A stretch of 52,667 nt of DNA from UBA4722 sp041690995 (GTDB lineage Bacteria > Pseudomonadota > Gammaproteobacteria > DSM-16500), in contig JBEPVM010000007.1 of assembly GCA_041690995.1 (NCBI GenBank), positions 1-52,667 of the forward strand, read 5' to 3'. Both the position numbers and the translations under genes were made by a program. Within the stretch, counting starts at the first letter, position 1. Each line of letters opens with the position of its first letter. This document shows positions 26,681 to 35,453 of the stretch, piece by piece. The notes below the pieces were generated by a model. The model was not told the DNA's origin, did no database searches, and saw only the letters and a list, made by a program, of their open reading frames with translations.

Positions 26681-26854
26681 CTCGTTATTTTAGACTGCAT
26701 TGATTTTTAAAAAACCCGTATCAAACTGCCTTTTTTCGGTCTAACATACCGGTCATTGTATTGTGAGTCTACTTATTTATTCATCGGGTAAGTAAGCTAG
26801 ACTGAGCGACGTTCTAACAACAGAAATGATGACAAAATAAAAGAGAAGAGCAGG

Positions 26855-27511
26855 ATGAAAATAGGCTATGCGCGGGCCAGTACACGGGAACAAAATTTGG
26901 ATATGCAAGTCATTGCGCTTGAGAACGTAAAGTGCGAAAAAATTTATGAAGAAATTGTCAGCGGTGCCAAATCAGAGCGGCCTATATTCGATGCGGTTGT
27001 TAAACAGCTACGTGAAGGAGACAGCTTGGTTGTCTGGAAGCTGGATCGCCTTGGCCGATCATTAAAGCATCTCGTTAAGCTTGTTCATACTCTGATGCAA
27101 CGCAAAATAGGATTGTGCAGTCTTAATGACCCTATTGACACGACCACGTCACAAGGCCGTCTTGTCTTTAACATTTTTGCCTCTTTAGCTGAATTTGAGC
27201 GTGACATCATCTGCGAAAGAACACAAGCAGGTTTAAGTGCGGCGCGTGCGAGAGGGCGATTAGGTGGCAGGCCACGAGGTATACCGAAAGCGGCGGAAGC
27301 CACAGCCATTGCCGCAGAGACACTTTACCGCGAAGGTCAATTATCAGTAATGCAGATAGCAAAAAAACTCAGTATTTCTAAGAACACCCTCTACAAATAC
27401 TTACGTTATCGAAATGTCGCTATTAGCAGTTATAAACCAGACATTCCCAAAGTCACCGGGCCAATGATAGCGAGTGGGAGTAGGAAAAAGCGCTTGAGAA
27501 AATCAGATTGA
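26855..27511 (+). CDS. tnpR: Tn3-family serine resolvase
   Basis: The protein has 218 residues; the ATG follows an AGAGCAGG-type ribosome site. The N-terminal catalytic domain has YARASTREQN with the nucleophile Ser9, VVWKLDRLGRSLKHL and EFERDIICERTQAGL. The C-terminal HTH (SVMQIAKKLSISKNTLYKYL) is followed by an extra basic tail. It resolves cointegrates by recombination at res sites, expected in the gap before the gene. It is divergent from the transposase and appears intact. The last codons overlap the start of the right terminal repeat (27504). Confidence 0.93.
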   Translation: MKIGYARASTREQNLDMQVIALENVKCEKIYEEIVSGAKSERPIFDAVVKQLREGDSLVVWKLDRLGRSLKHLVKLVHTLMQRKIGLCSLNDPIDTTTSQGRLVFNIFASLAEFERDIICERTQAGLSAARARGRLGGRPRGIPKAAEATAIAAETLYREGQLSVMQIAKKLSISKNTLYKYLRYRNVAISSYKPDIPKVTGPMIASGSRKKRLRKSD

Positions 27512-27541
27512 CCACTTTTGGCGGTTAATCTGGATTAAGGA

Positions 27542-27563
27542 AGATTAAGCAGTTTTGGGGGTT
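27542..27563 (+). repeat. Diverged second copy of the Tn3 terminal repeat
   Basis: This 22-bp segment matches the transposon's right-end repeat (27505-27526) at 18 of 22 positions and lies 37 bp outside it in the same orientation. It may be the relic end of another Tn3-type element. The rest of 27564-27726 shows nothing I can assign. Confidence 0.45.
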
Positions 27564-27726
27564 CTTCCAGTGGAGACGAAGATGGAGCAAGAAAATAACA
27601 TGCCGCTACCTTTAGCGACTTGACCCCCTGCTTTCGGATGGTCTCCTACAAGATAGGCTGGGTCGCCTTTTCTTGGTTGCTCTTTCAGCAACTAGTAAAT
27701 AAACGCTTCGTGGCGCACTACACAGT

Positions 27727-30700
27727 TCAAATGACTCTCCCAGCAATTGGCATTCGCCTTTCCTCTGCAAGCAGCAAATGCTTCACATTTAAAATATGTA
27801 ATATCCAGAGTGAAGCAGGTCTTTCTATAAAGTTAAAATCAGTTCCTTCCTTTAACCCGATTTTTGTTAGTTTGCAAGAAAAGTATTTTTTTCCAGTTAA
27901 GGGGATTAATAATCCCCGAAGCTCCCACGTGTCAGGAGAATCTTCTGTAGCTACCCATACTCGTTTCCCTTTTGCTTTAGAGACAATGTTAAAAAATCTA
28001 TTTAATACATCGTTTATTAACGCATCTTCTGTTTTTTCTTCAGGAGTTCCTGGAATAATAGTACTGGGGCTTACGATCGCTTTAGCAGGCACCGCCAATG
28101 CATCTGGGAATAAAGCAGGGGAAGCAGGAAGTTTAAAAATAGGGCTGCTACCCTCCTTTAAGATTTGATCCGCCACACTTGGCCGCGGGCTGGTAACGAT
28201 TGCCGGCGAGTCAGAGGGAGGAGGGACCCTTACCTTACTTTTCCCTTTCTCTAAAGCGGCTATTTTCTTGAGGACGTCTGTTTTTTTAAATGGCTTGGTA
28301 ATATAGGCATCTATGCCAGCCGCAAATCCTGCTTCTTGATCACGTTCAAGCGCATTGGCCGTAATAGCAAAAATAGGGGTTCTCGGCAGACCACCTTCTC
28401 GTTCTTTTTTACGAATCTCTGTGGTGGCAGTTAGGCCATCCATGTTCGGCATAAGAATATCCATTAAAATCAGATCAAAGGAAGTTTTATCATAAGCAGA
28501 TAAAGCTTCTATACCATCGTTAGCTAGGCAGCATTGATAACCTGCACTTTTCAAGATGCGTACCAGAATTTTTTGGTTAATGATATTATCATCCACCACT
28601 AAAATAGTACGCTTAACAAAAGACTTTATCAGAGCACTAGGATAGGCAACGGGTGTAGCTGGTGTTTCTACTTCCGGTATTGTGTGCAAAGAGAGCGTGC
28701 CAAATGGCAGGATAACACTAAACGTAGAGCCTTTTTTCAATTCGCTTTTTACCGTGATATCACCTCCCATAGCACGCGCTATTTGCAAGGCGAGATAAAG
28801 CCCAAGTCCCGACCCTCCATACTGGGCTCCGACAGAGGAGCTAGTTTGTGAAAAACGCTCAAAAAGAAGACCTTGCGCCTCGATGCTCAAGCCAATACCC
28901 GTATCAATAACATCGATTTTAACCACAGTTTGGTCGGCAGTTACTTCGTGTAGAGTGAGGACAAGCTGTATACTCCCCGTGTCGGTAAATTTGATCGCAT
29001 TCCCTACTAAATTAATAATGATTTGTTTAAGGCGCGATGGGTCCCCTTTAACCCAGCATTCGCTTTCTATCGATGCTATCAAATTGATCGAAACCTCTTT
29101 GGGATTCACTTTAGCCTGCAGCATGCTAATCACTTGTTTTAGCAACTTTTTAAGTTCAAAGGGATTTTTTTCCAGTACTAATTTTTTTTCAGCGATTCTC
29201 ACAATATCCAAGTTATCATCTAAAATCGATTTTTGATATTCTGCGCAAGAAATCATATCTATAAAAGACTCTTGAATCAGTAGAAAGGAAGCAATGAATT
29301 TGTCCGCCAACAGAGGCGTGGTGACGCTGTGCAATTCCTTGATTAACATCTCCACCTGTTTAATTTGCTCTTGGAGAGTCTCCACCAAACCAAAAATACC
29401 GCTTAGTGGATTGCGAATTTCATGAGAAAGTTGGGAAATGAATTCAGTTTGGCGCACGCTATAGACGGCAGCCTCCTGAAGACGACCGAAGATATTCACT
29501 TGCTGAGCCAATAGAAATTCTTTTTCGATTTGACGTTGATCAGTAATATCCGTACCTACGGCATACTGCCGCTGATGTTTAATATGCGATGTCCATCGAA
29601 TGGTGCGAAATGAATTATCTTTACAGCGATAATGGTTCTCATAACTATGAATAACCCTTTTGTCTTCTTCTTTTTCTTCTTCTTTTTTCGCCAGAATTTC
29701 TTTGTCAACGGGATGTAAAAAACCCACCCCAGGTTTTGCTAATAACTCATCGTTGTTATAGCCAAGAACTCTGGAAAAGGCCGGATTGAAAAACTGTAAA
29801 ATACCTTTGGTATCGCTGATACACAGAAAGCTTTCCGATAATAAAAAAATAGTGTCCAAATTTTCTTCACTGAATTCAGGGGGTTGCTCCACAGAGAGCG
29901 TTAACCTCGTGAGAGTTTTGTTTTTGGCCAACCTCCTTCTACCTGCCTCGCTCACTTTATTATAATTTAAGTTTAATACTCTGAGCGTAGTATTATCGGA
30001 AAACGCTAGAGCGGCAGAATCACCAATTCCGTTATAGCTAAGATAAAGCTCCGTGAGAGTCGAGTTTTGGGCTAATATCACACCGCCCGTATCCCCCACC
30101 AAATTTGAGCTTAAGGTAAGAGAAGTCAGCACTTTATTCCGAGATAAAGCATAAGCACCTTGAAAACCTATGCGGTTACCTGCAACATCTAAGTGTTCGA
30201 GGGTCCTATGGTGTGCTAACGCCACGACCCCTTCATCACGCAATAGGTTATAGGAAAGAATTAATGAGCGAAGTCGCGTATTCTCGGCTAGAGCCTCCGC
30301 GCCTCTAGCCGTAATTTGGTTATATCCTAGATTCAGATAAGTCAAAGCGGGGTGCCTAGCTAACGTGATAGCGCTTGGGTCACTCACCTCGTTATAATTG
30401 ACATCCAGTGCAGTAAGATGAGTATTATGGCTCAACGCAATCAGGCCAGAGGTGTCAATATCATTCCCTCCAATCGACAGCGACTCCAAGCAAGCATTTT
30501 CGGCAAAAGCCATAGCGCCTTCTGCTTGGATCTGATTGTCGCCAAGGAAAAGTTTCTTCAAATGGGTATTTTTCGCCAACGCCTGGCCGCCTTTGATCCC
30601 AATCTTACAATGCGATAAGGTAAGAGAAATTAAGGTGCAATTTTTAGAAAGAGAAATAGCGCCTTCGTCTCCCACAGGATTACCCGCCAGAGATAGGGAC

Positions 30701-31179
30701 TGCAATGTTTTATTCTCCGCAAATAGACTGGCGGCCGCCGCACCAATCTCGTTACTGGCCAGATCCAGTTCTAAAAGCCGTGTGTTTTCGGCTAAGGGTC
30801 TCACAGCGCTAATGTTGCATCCAGATGCGTATAAGACATTAAAATGAAAATGCGGCGCTGCTAACAATTGAGCCCCAATATTACCAATTGGATTATTTGA
30901 TACATTTAAAATGTTCAGGTGCGTATTTCCTTCCAAGGCTTTTATTAATTCTTTTAATTGAGTCACTGTAAGACCACGGCCACTGAGATCTAACTCGGTA
31001 AGTTGTGAGTCATTATGGGCGAGTTGATCAAGTAATTCCTGCGCAAGAGACACGTCTTTGATCTCTATTTCCTCTTTACCTTCTGAGGGGCATGATGTTA
31101 AAGACGGGCTGTCAGAGACCTGAGGTAAAGCTGAGGAAGAACTACTAGAAGGTGGAGGAGATAGGAGTCCTGGCAACAT
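27727..31179 (-). CDS. Leucine-rich-repeat / PAS / hybrid histidine kinase / receiver protein
   Basis: The protein has 1150 residues; AGAGG lies 9 bases before the ATG. Residues about 64-440 hold roughly 15 leucine-rich repeats of 24 residues with the pattern LxxLxLxxNxIgdxGaxaLAxNt, close to the ribonuclease-inhibitor style. Then PAS/PAC (about 445-565), HisKA with QLSHEIRNPLSGIFG (His586), HATPase with NLVGNAIKFT, DTGIGL and GGSGLGLYLAL (about 690-820), a receiver with LVVDDNIINQK, MDILMPNMDG (Asp907), ITANALE and TKPFKK (about 850-975), a Pro/Ser-rich linker and about 90 unrecognised C-terminal residues. There is no signal peptide or membrane helix, so the LRR would bind a cytosolic partner. 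The receiver is closely related to that at 19395. I know of no standard kinase family with this N-terminus. Confidence 0.93.
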   Translation of the reverse strand: MLPGLLSPPPSSSSSSALPQVSDSPSLTSCPSEGKEEIEIKDVSLAQELLDQLAHNDSQLTELDLSGRGLTVTQLKELIKALEGNTHLNILNVSNNPIGNIGAQLLAAPHFHFNVLYASGCNISAVRPLAENTRLLELDLASNEIGAAAASLFAENKTLQSLSLAGNPVGDEGAISLSKNCTLISLTLSHCKIGIKGGQALAKNTHLKKLFLGDNQIQAEGAMAFAENACLESLSIGGNDIDTSGLIALSHNTHLTALDVNYNEVSDPSAITLARHPALTYLNLGYNQITARGAEALAENTRLRSLILSYNLLRDEGVVALAHHRTLEHLDVAGNRIGFQGAYALSRNKVLTSLTLSSNLVGDTGGVILAQNSTLTELYLSYNGIGDSAALAFSDNTTLRVLNLNYNKVSEAGRRRLAKNKTLTRLTLSVEQPPEFSEENLDTIFLLSESFLCISDTKGILQFFNPAFSRVLGYNNDELLAKPGVGFLHPVDKEILAKKEEEKEEDKRVIHSYENHYRCKDNSFRTIRWTSHIKHQRQYAVGTDITDQRQIEKEFLLAQQVNIFGRLQEAAVYSVRQTEFISQLSHEIRNPLSGIFGLVETLQEQIKQVEMLIKELHSVTTPLLADKFIASFLLIQESFIDMISCAEYQKSILDDNLDIVRIAEKKLVLEKNPFELKKLLKQVISMLQAKVNPKEVSINLIASIESECWVKGDPSRLKQIIINLVGNAIKFTDTGSIQLVLTLHEVTADQTVVKIDVIDTGIGLSIEAQGLLFERFSQTSSSVGAQYGGSGLGLYLALQIARAMGGDITVKSELKKGSTFSVILPFGTLSLHTIPEVETPATPVAYPSALIKSFVKRTILVVDDNIINQKILVRILKSAGYQCCLANDGIEALSAYDKTSFDLILMDILMPNMDGLTATTEIRKKEREGGLPRTPIFAITANALERDQEAGFAAGIDAYITKPFKKTDVLKKIAALEKGKSKVRVPPPSDSPAIVTSPRPSVADQILKEGSSPIFKLPASPALFPDALAVPAKAIVSPSTIIPGTPEEKTEDALINDVLNRFFNIVSKAKGKRVWVATEDSPDTWELRGLLIPLTGKKYFSCKLTKIGLKEGTDFNFIERPASLWILHILNVKHLLLAEERRMPIAGRVI

Positions 31180-31549
31180 GGCATGCCTCTTTTTTTCGTT
31201 AGTTTATTATGTTTGGTATTTATTCATTTAGTTACTTATAATTTTACTACCATACTCTCACTGCTTTGAATATTCAACATATGGACGTGTCAGCTTCTCT
31301 CGATAATAAAAAATAAAATCGGCAAAGATAATTGCGGTCTCCTGTCCATTTCAGAAGTGGTCTTCCCTATTTTTCTTTATAGTCAGAAGCTGGCTTCACC
31401 AGTAAGCCAAGAACCTAAGTGCTGATAATAATTATTTTATTGAACAACATTGATTTTATCTTCAGACAGTAAATGGGAGTGTGCGCTCCTGCGCGCAGAG
31501 ATAATTGCATCGCAGAATTTTTTTACAGCGCAGTTGACTTCTGACATTA
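31180..31549. other. Intergenic region upstream of the LRR kinase
   Basis: This AT-rich region contains the LRR-kinase promoter. Around 31384-31400 the sequence AGCTGGCTTCAC resembles the left end of the IS4 element at 31811 (ATACTGGCTTCAC), so a second IS end may be buried here. No coding frame is supported. Confidence 0.4.
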
Positions 31550-31744
31550 GTGAAGAACACTTCTGAAATTGACATTGGCGAAAGACCGCCTTTGCTGAAT
31601 AGTCGTCAAATCAAACGCATGATTGAAATGTATGATGAAGAAAAAAATACCGTGGCCGAAATTTGCAAGATTTATGATATTAGCAAGCCTTCTTTTTACA
31701 ACTATCTCAATAAAAGAAAAAAAGCTTTAGCTGGAGAAATATAA
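31550..31744 (+). pseudogene. C-terminal HTH fragment of a serine recombinase
   Basis: The 64 codons match only the end of a resolvase/invertase: GERPPLLNSRQIKRMIEMYD followed by the HTH_7 pattern TVAEICKIYDISKPSFYNYL. The catalytic domain is absent and there is no ribosome site before the GTG, so it is a relic. It is not a copy of the tail of the resolvase at 26855, hence from a different element. Confidence 0.65.
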
Positions 31745-31903
31745 ACAAGAAAGCCAAAGCCAAGGATTGTAGTTTGGCACATTACTTCCTTATAGGTCAT
31801 TTTGACACGAATACTGGCTTCACTGCCATTAAGTTAAGAAATAACAGATTGATTTAAGTCAAAAAATATTTAACCATAGCTATTTTAGATAGGAGGTTTT
31901 CAC

Positions 31904-33177
31904 ATGAGTTTCAAAAAACTGTGGTCTCTTTTATTAGTCATAAGTTAATGGATAATCAGTTCATACAAAACCATAAATCAAGTCCTAAAAATTTTTCACG
32001 AAATAGAAAATTGTCATTTGTTGACGTTTTTGTGTTAATCCTGCGTCATAGCGTGAAATCATTGCAGCTTATTCTCAACGAATTTGTCTTACATAAAAAG
32101 AAGAGCTACTCAGTCACTGCCAGTGCATTTACACAAGCAAGGCAAAAACTGAAACATACTGCTTTTATGGAATTAAACAATGACATTGTTTCACGGTATT
32201 ATCAGGATGGCAAACCGATTAAAACACATTGAGGGTTTAGAGTGCTGGCGTTTGATGGAAGCAAACTTATCTTACCTAAGAGTGGTGAGATGAAACAGAG
32301 ATTCAGATCGAAACCTATCGGAAATCATACAGGAAAAAAATTGGGTGAGTACTGCTTAGCTACTTTTGAAGCGTGCTATGATGTTTTAAATCAGATAGCC
32401 GTAAAATCTGTTCTCGATCCTGGTCTTTGCCATGAACCATATCTCGCAAACGAGATGCTTGATGAGATGACGCAAAACGATTTGTTTGTGTATGATAGAG
32501 GGTATGCTTCTTATGAATTTATAACTCAATTAAGTAAAAGAAATTTAAATTATCTTATCCGATGCACTCAAAGTACTTTGAGTGCAGGAAGCAACCTGTT
32601 CAAAGAAAATAGTCCTACTGATCCTATTGCTAAAATAATCGTGCCAACGAAGCATGCCAAGAGATTAAGGAAATTAGGATGACCTGCGGAGATTAAGGTT
32701 AGATTTATTAAGGTAATATTGCCGTCAGGAGAAGTAGAGGTATTGTTAACATCTCTTTTAGCCCAAGACAAATTTAAAGAAGAAGATTTTCAGCAGCTCT
32801 ATTTTTTTCGTTGGGGGGTTGAAACATTTTTTTCTAAACTTAAGAGCAGACTAAGCTTAGAGAATTTCACGGGAAAAAGTGTTGAAGTAATTCAACAAGA
32901 TTTTTGGTCAACGATCTTCATCAGTCATCTTGAAACTAGTATGGTAGAAGATATCAATGAAAATTTTAATAAAGAAAAAGGCAAGCTGAAACAAGCGATT
33001 AATAAATCCGTTTCATTGAATGCCATAAAAAATTTAGCCTTTGATATACTTTCATCTGATGAGAACAGAGATGAAGTATTTGAAAAACTCACGCAACTTT
33101 TTCTTGTTAATACGCAAGTGATAAGGAAAAATAGAAATAATAGTATGGACCCTGCCATCTTTAACAAGGCTTCATAA
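31904..33177 (+). pseudogene. IS4-family transposase with two in-frame stops and a 5' frameshift
   Basis: The catalytic triad is recognisable: Asp in LAFDGSKL, Asp in YDRGYASYEF, Glu in the IS4 signature YFFRWGVETFFSKLK. The ATG at 31904 (MSFKK, ribosome site GGAGG) is one base out of frame with the body, which is open from 31921. In-frame TGA codons interrupt it at 32230-32232 (before GFRVLAFDG) and 32680-32682 (before PAEIKVRF). The last residues (after about 33142, MDPAIFNKAS) are encoded by the end of the nested IS110 element, so the true C-terminus is lost. Inactive. Confidence 0.85.
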
Positions 33178-33229
33178 TGAGCCAGAATGAGGGTTGTAAA
33201 TTTCATTCACTAATAGACGGAGGATCCAC

Positions 33230-34261
33230 ATGAAGAATATTAAAGTAGTAGGTATCGATTTGGCAAAGAATATTTTCCAATTACATGGTTGTGACTCCCA
33301 GGGAAAATGCGTGTTACGCAAGAGATTAACACGTGAAAAATTAGTTGAATTTATGGCAAATTCATCGCCTTGTCTTATTGGAATAGAAGCCTGTACAGGC
33401 GCGCATCATTGGGCACGGTTATTTAAAAAGATGGGTCACACTGTCAAGATAATGGCGCCTCAGTTTGTAAAGCCTTACGTTCGGTCAAACAAAAATGATC
33501 GGAATGATGCGCGTGCTATAGCAGAGGCAGTGACACGACCTGATATGAAATTTGTGCCGATTAAAAATATTGAACAACAAGATATTCTCTTAGTACATCG
33601 CGCAAGAGCGTTAGTGATAAAACAAAGAACGGCACAAGCAAACCAAATCAGAGGTTTATTGGCAGAGTATGGCATTATCGTTCCTAAAGGCATTACGCAC
33701 TTGGATAAACTCCCAGAAATTTTAGAAAATAATAAAGAAAAATTAACTGAAAAATCGGAAGCCATTTTTACAAAGCTCTACAAACAATTTAAATCGTATG
33801 ATGTTGAAATTGCTGAATACGATAAACAAATAGGCGTCATTGCTAACCAAGATGTGATGTGCAAAGAAATAATGAAAATAAATGGCATAGGTCCTCTAAC
33901 AGCTTCTGCCGCTGTCGCGACAATTGGTGATGCAAAAGTGTTTAAAAATGGGCGAGAAGTGTCAGCATGGCTGGGGTTAGTGCCTAAGCAACATTCAAGC
34001 GGAAATACAATACGACTATCGGGTATTAGTAAACGAGGCGATCGTTATGTTAGAACGCTGCTCGTGCATGGGGCAAGAACTGTTGTTAAAAACTGTGGAA
34101 ATAAAACGGATGGAAAAAATGTATGGGTAGCGGATAAAAAACAACGCTGCGGTTATAACAAAGCAGCTGTTGCTCTGGCTAATAAAAATGCCCGGATTAT
34201 TTGGGCGATACTTGCGAGTGGCGAATGTTATCGTATGTCTCCAGAAGGAGTAGTCGCATGA
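33230..34261 (+). CDS. IS110-family (IS1111-like) DEDD transposase
   Basis: The protein has 343 residues, with GGAGG before the ATG. It is intact. The RuvC-like DEDD residues are Asp10 (VGIDLAK), Glu53 (GIEACTG), Asp90 and Asp93 (KNDRNDARAIAEA). The C-terminal transposase_20 part has INGIGPLTASAAVATIGD, the GREVSAWLGLVPKQHSSG stretch and GDRYVRTLLVHGAR. Enzymes of this family recombine donor and target DNA under guidance of an element-encoded bridge RNA. Among the coding genes of the mobile block, only this one, the resolvase and the intron RT look undamaged. Confidence 0.93.
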   Translation: MKNIKVVGIDLAKNIFQLHGCDSQGKCVLRKRLTREKLVEFMANSSPCLIGIEACTGAHHWARLFKKMGHTVKIMAPQFVKPYVRSNKNDRNDARAIAEAVTRPDMKFVPIKNIEQQDILLVHRARALVIKQRTAQANQIRGLLAEYGIIVPKGITHLDKLPEILENNKEKLTEKSEAIFTKLYKQFKSYDVEIAEYDKQIGVIANQDVMCKEIMKINGIGPLTASAAVATIGDAKVFKNGREVSAWLGLVPKQHSSGNTIRLSGISKRGDRYVRTLLVHGARTVVKNCGNKTDGKNVWVADKKQRCGYNKAAVALANKNARIIWAILASGECYRMSPEGVVA

Positions 34262-34610
34262 AGAATAATTTTTATGTGGTAAGTGTTATGGATTGTCAAC
34301 GCTCCGAGGAATAGTGGAAAATATATTCATTGGAGCGTTGGCGCCCGTAGAAAAACGTAGATAAGTTGTAATGATAACCAGTTCTGGAGGCTGCTTAAGG
34401 TAAATTAAAATTGATAGCAAAATAGGTAAGACCAGCTCTTTCAAAACCTAGCGAGGACATGGGCTATAATAGGCCGCAGAAATGATGAGGAGAAAGAGCG
34501 CAGATACTATCAGGGTCCGAGTGAACGTATATCACTCAACCAGAGACCGAATACATGACTGCATCTCAACCTTTATTTTGCTAACAATCAAATTTATCTC
34601 TTGCATCCAG
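34262..34610 (+). ncRNA. Candidate bridge RNA region of the IS1111-like element
   Basis: In the IS1111 subgroup the guide (bridge) RNA is encoded in the non-coding end after the transposase gene. This 349-bp stretch has no gene but clear stems: CAACGCTCC/GGAGCGTTG (34297-34305 with 34332-34340) and GAGTGA/TCACTC (34519-34524 with 34532-34537). The location and stems are observed; the function is inferred from the family. RNA ends and the target/donor loops cannot be fixed here. Confidence 0.45.
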
Positions 34611-34671
34611 GGCAGGGTCCATACATGTCCTCCCTGAGAGAGCCAGTATTATAAAACTACTGGCCTTTTAT

Positions 34672-35378
34672 TTACCACCTTTTTTCGTTAAGCCATCCTG
34701 GATTAAACTGACTCCAAGGCGATTTATGTTTAGTCTTGCTAGCATTCTTGCTTCGCATCCTAGGATCATATCCTGTTTTTATACGTGTTTCTTTAGGCTG
34801 AGGATCTATTTCTCCATAAGCTAATTTGTTATCGCTAAACCATAACGATAAGGAGCCATCTAAATGTTGCCGAACAGTGATAGATTGTTTTGCTTTTAAA
34901 GTCATCCGCGTACTCCTTTGAATTGGGTAGCACCTCTTATCAAATCGGATCGTCCAATCATTTTGAACCTGCCGTATATACTCCCAACAAAAAATTTGTT
35001 TTAAATCGCCAAATAGCTTTGCGTCTCGATGTGCATTTTCCTCACGGCCAGGCATTTTAGCAAATTTTTTATTGATATGATTTAGAAAATTATTCTTTAA
35101 TAACTCGTTGGCTCCAGGCATATCTTTGATATTTTTTAACTGCAATTCCTTCACAAAACGATCTTGAAAGACAGCATGTTTTCTCTCCACACGTCCTTTG
35201 GCTTGAGGTAAATACGCTTTAATAATTTTAATACCTCACTTGGCGCATGCTTTGCTAAAATGGGTAAACACTGCGGTGGAACCATTTTCTAAATCGTTGT
35301 GCTTAAATGTCTTGGGTGAGACATATACTGTTTTTAAGTCAATGTAAATCGATTGGGGAACACCGTAGCGCTCTATCC
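34672..35378 (-). pseudogene. ISNCY-type transposase, C-terminal fragment
   Basis: The minus-strand frame matches the C-terminal half of ISNCY transposases: ERYGVPQSIYIDLKTVY, then AYLPQAKGRVERKHAVFQDR followed by VKELQL. An in-frame TGA (35236-35238) interrupts it; the longest open part is 34672-35190. The N-terminal half is missing because the left end of the IS21 element begins at 35379. Inactive. Confidence 0.75.
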
Positions 35379-35453
35379 TATTAGGCGACAATTCAGATTG
35401 CCGGTTAAACGGTATTAAATACCCGGGAAATCACTTCTCAAGAGGAGGTAGAA

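Larger units (their letters stand above)
23481..27532. mobile_element. Tn3-family transposon with decayed transposase
   Basis: Inverted ends lie at 23481-23509 and 27504-27532. The 24-bp core TAACCGCC...AATCTG is perfect and 28 of 29 bases match overall. Between them lie tnpA (minus, frameshifted), a divergent control region with a MITE-like insertion and tnpR (plus, intact). The 24-bp repeat is two bases from the tnpA stop. No 5-bp target duplication could be recognised. The transposon can resolve but probably cannot transpose without a helper transposase. Confidence 0.8.
33143..34624 (+). mobile_element. IS110/IS1111-type element inserted in the IS4 element
   Basis: GTATGGACCCTGCC (33143-33156) and its exact complement (34611-34624) form 14-bp inverted repeats around an intact IS110-family transposase, with about 350 bp of non-coding DNA after the gene. 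Subterminal inverted repeats and a long 3' non-coding end are features of the IS1111 subgroup. Exact outer ends may extend a few bases further. Confidence 0.7.
31810..34650 (+). mobile_element. IS4-family element split by a nested IS110 element
   Basis: AATACTGGCT (31810-31819) and its complement AGCCAGTATT (34641-34650) bracket the IS4 transposase. Removing the nested IS110/IS1111-type unit (about 33143-34624) leaves about 1.36 kb, a normal IS4-family length. No target duplication was identified with confidence. Confidence 0.6.
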
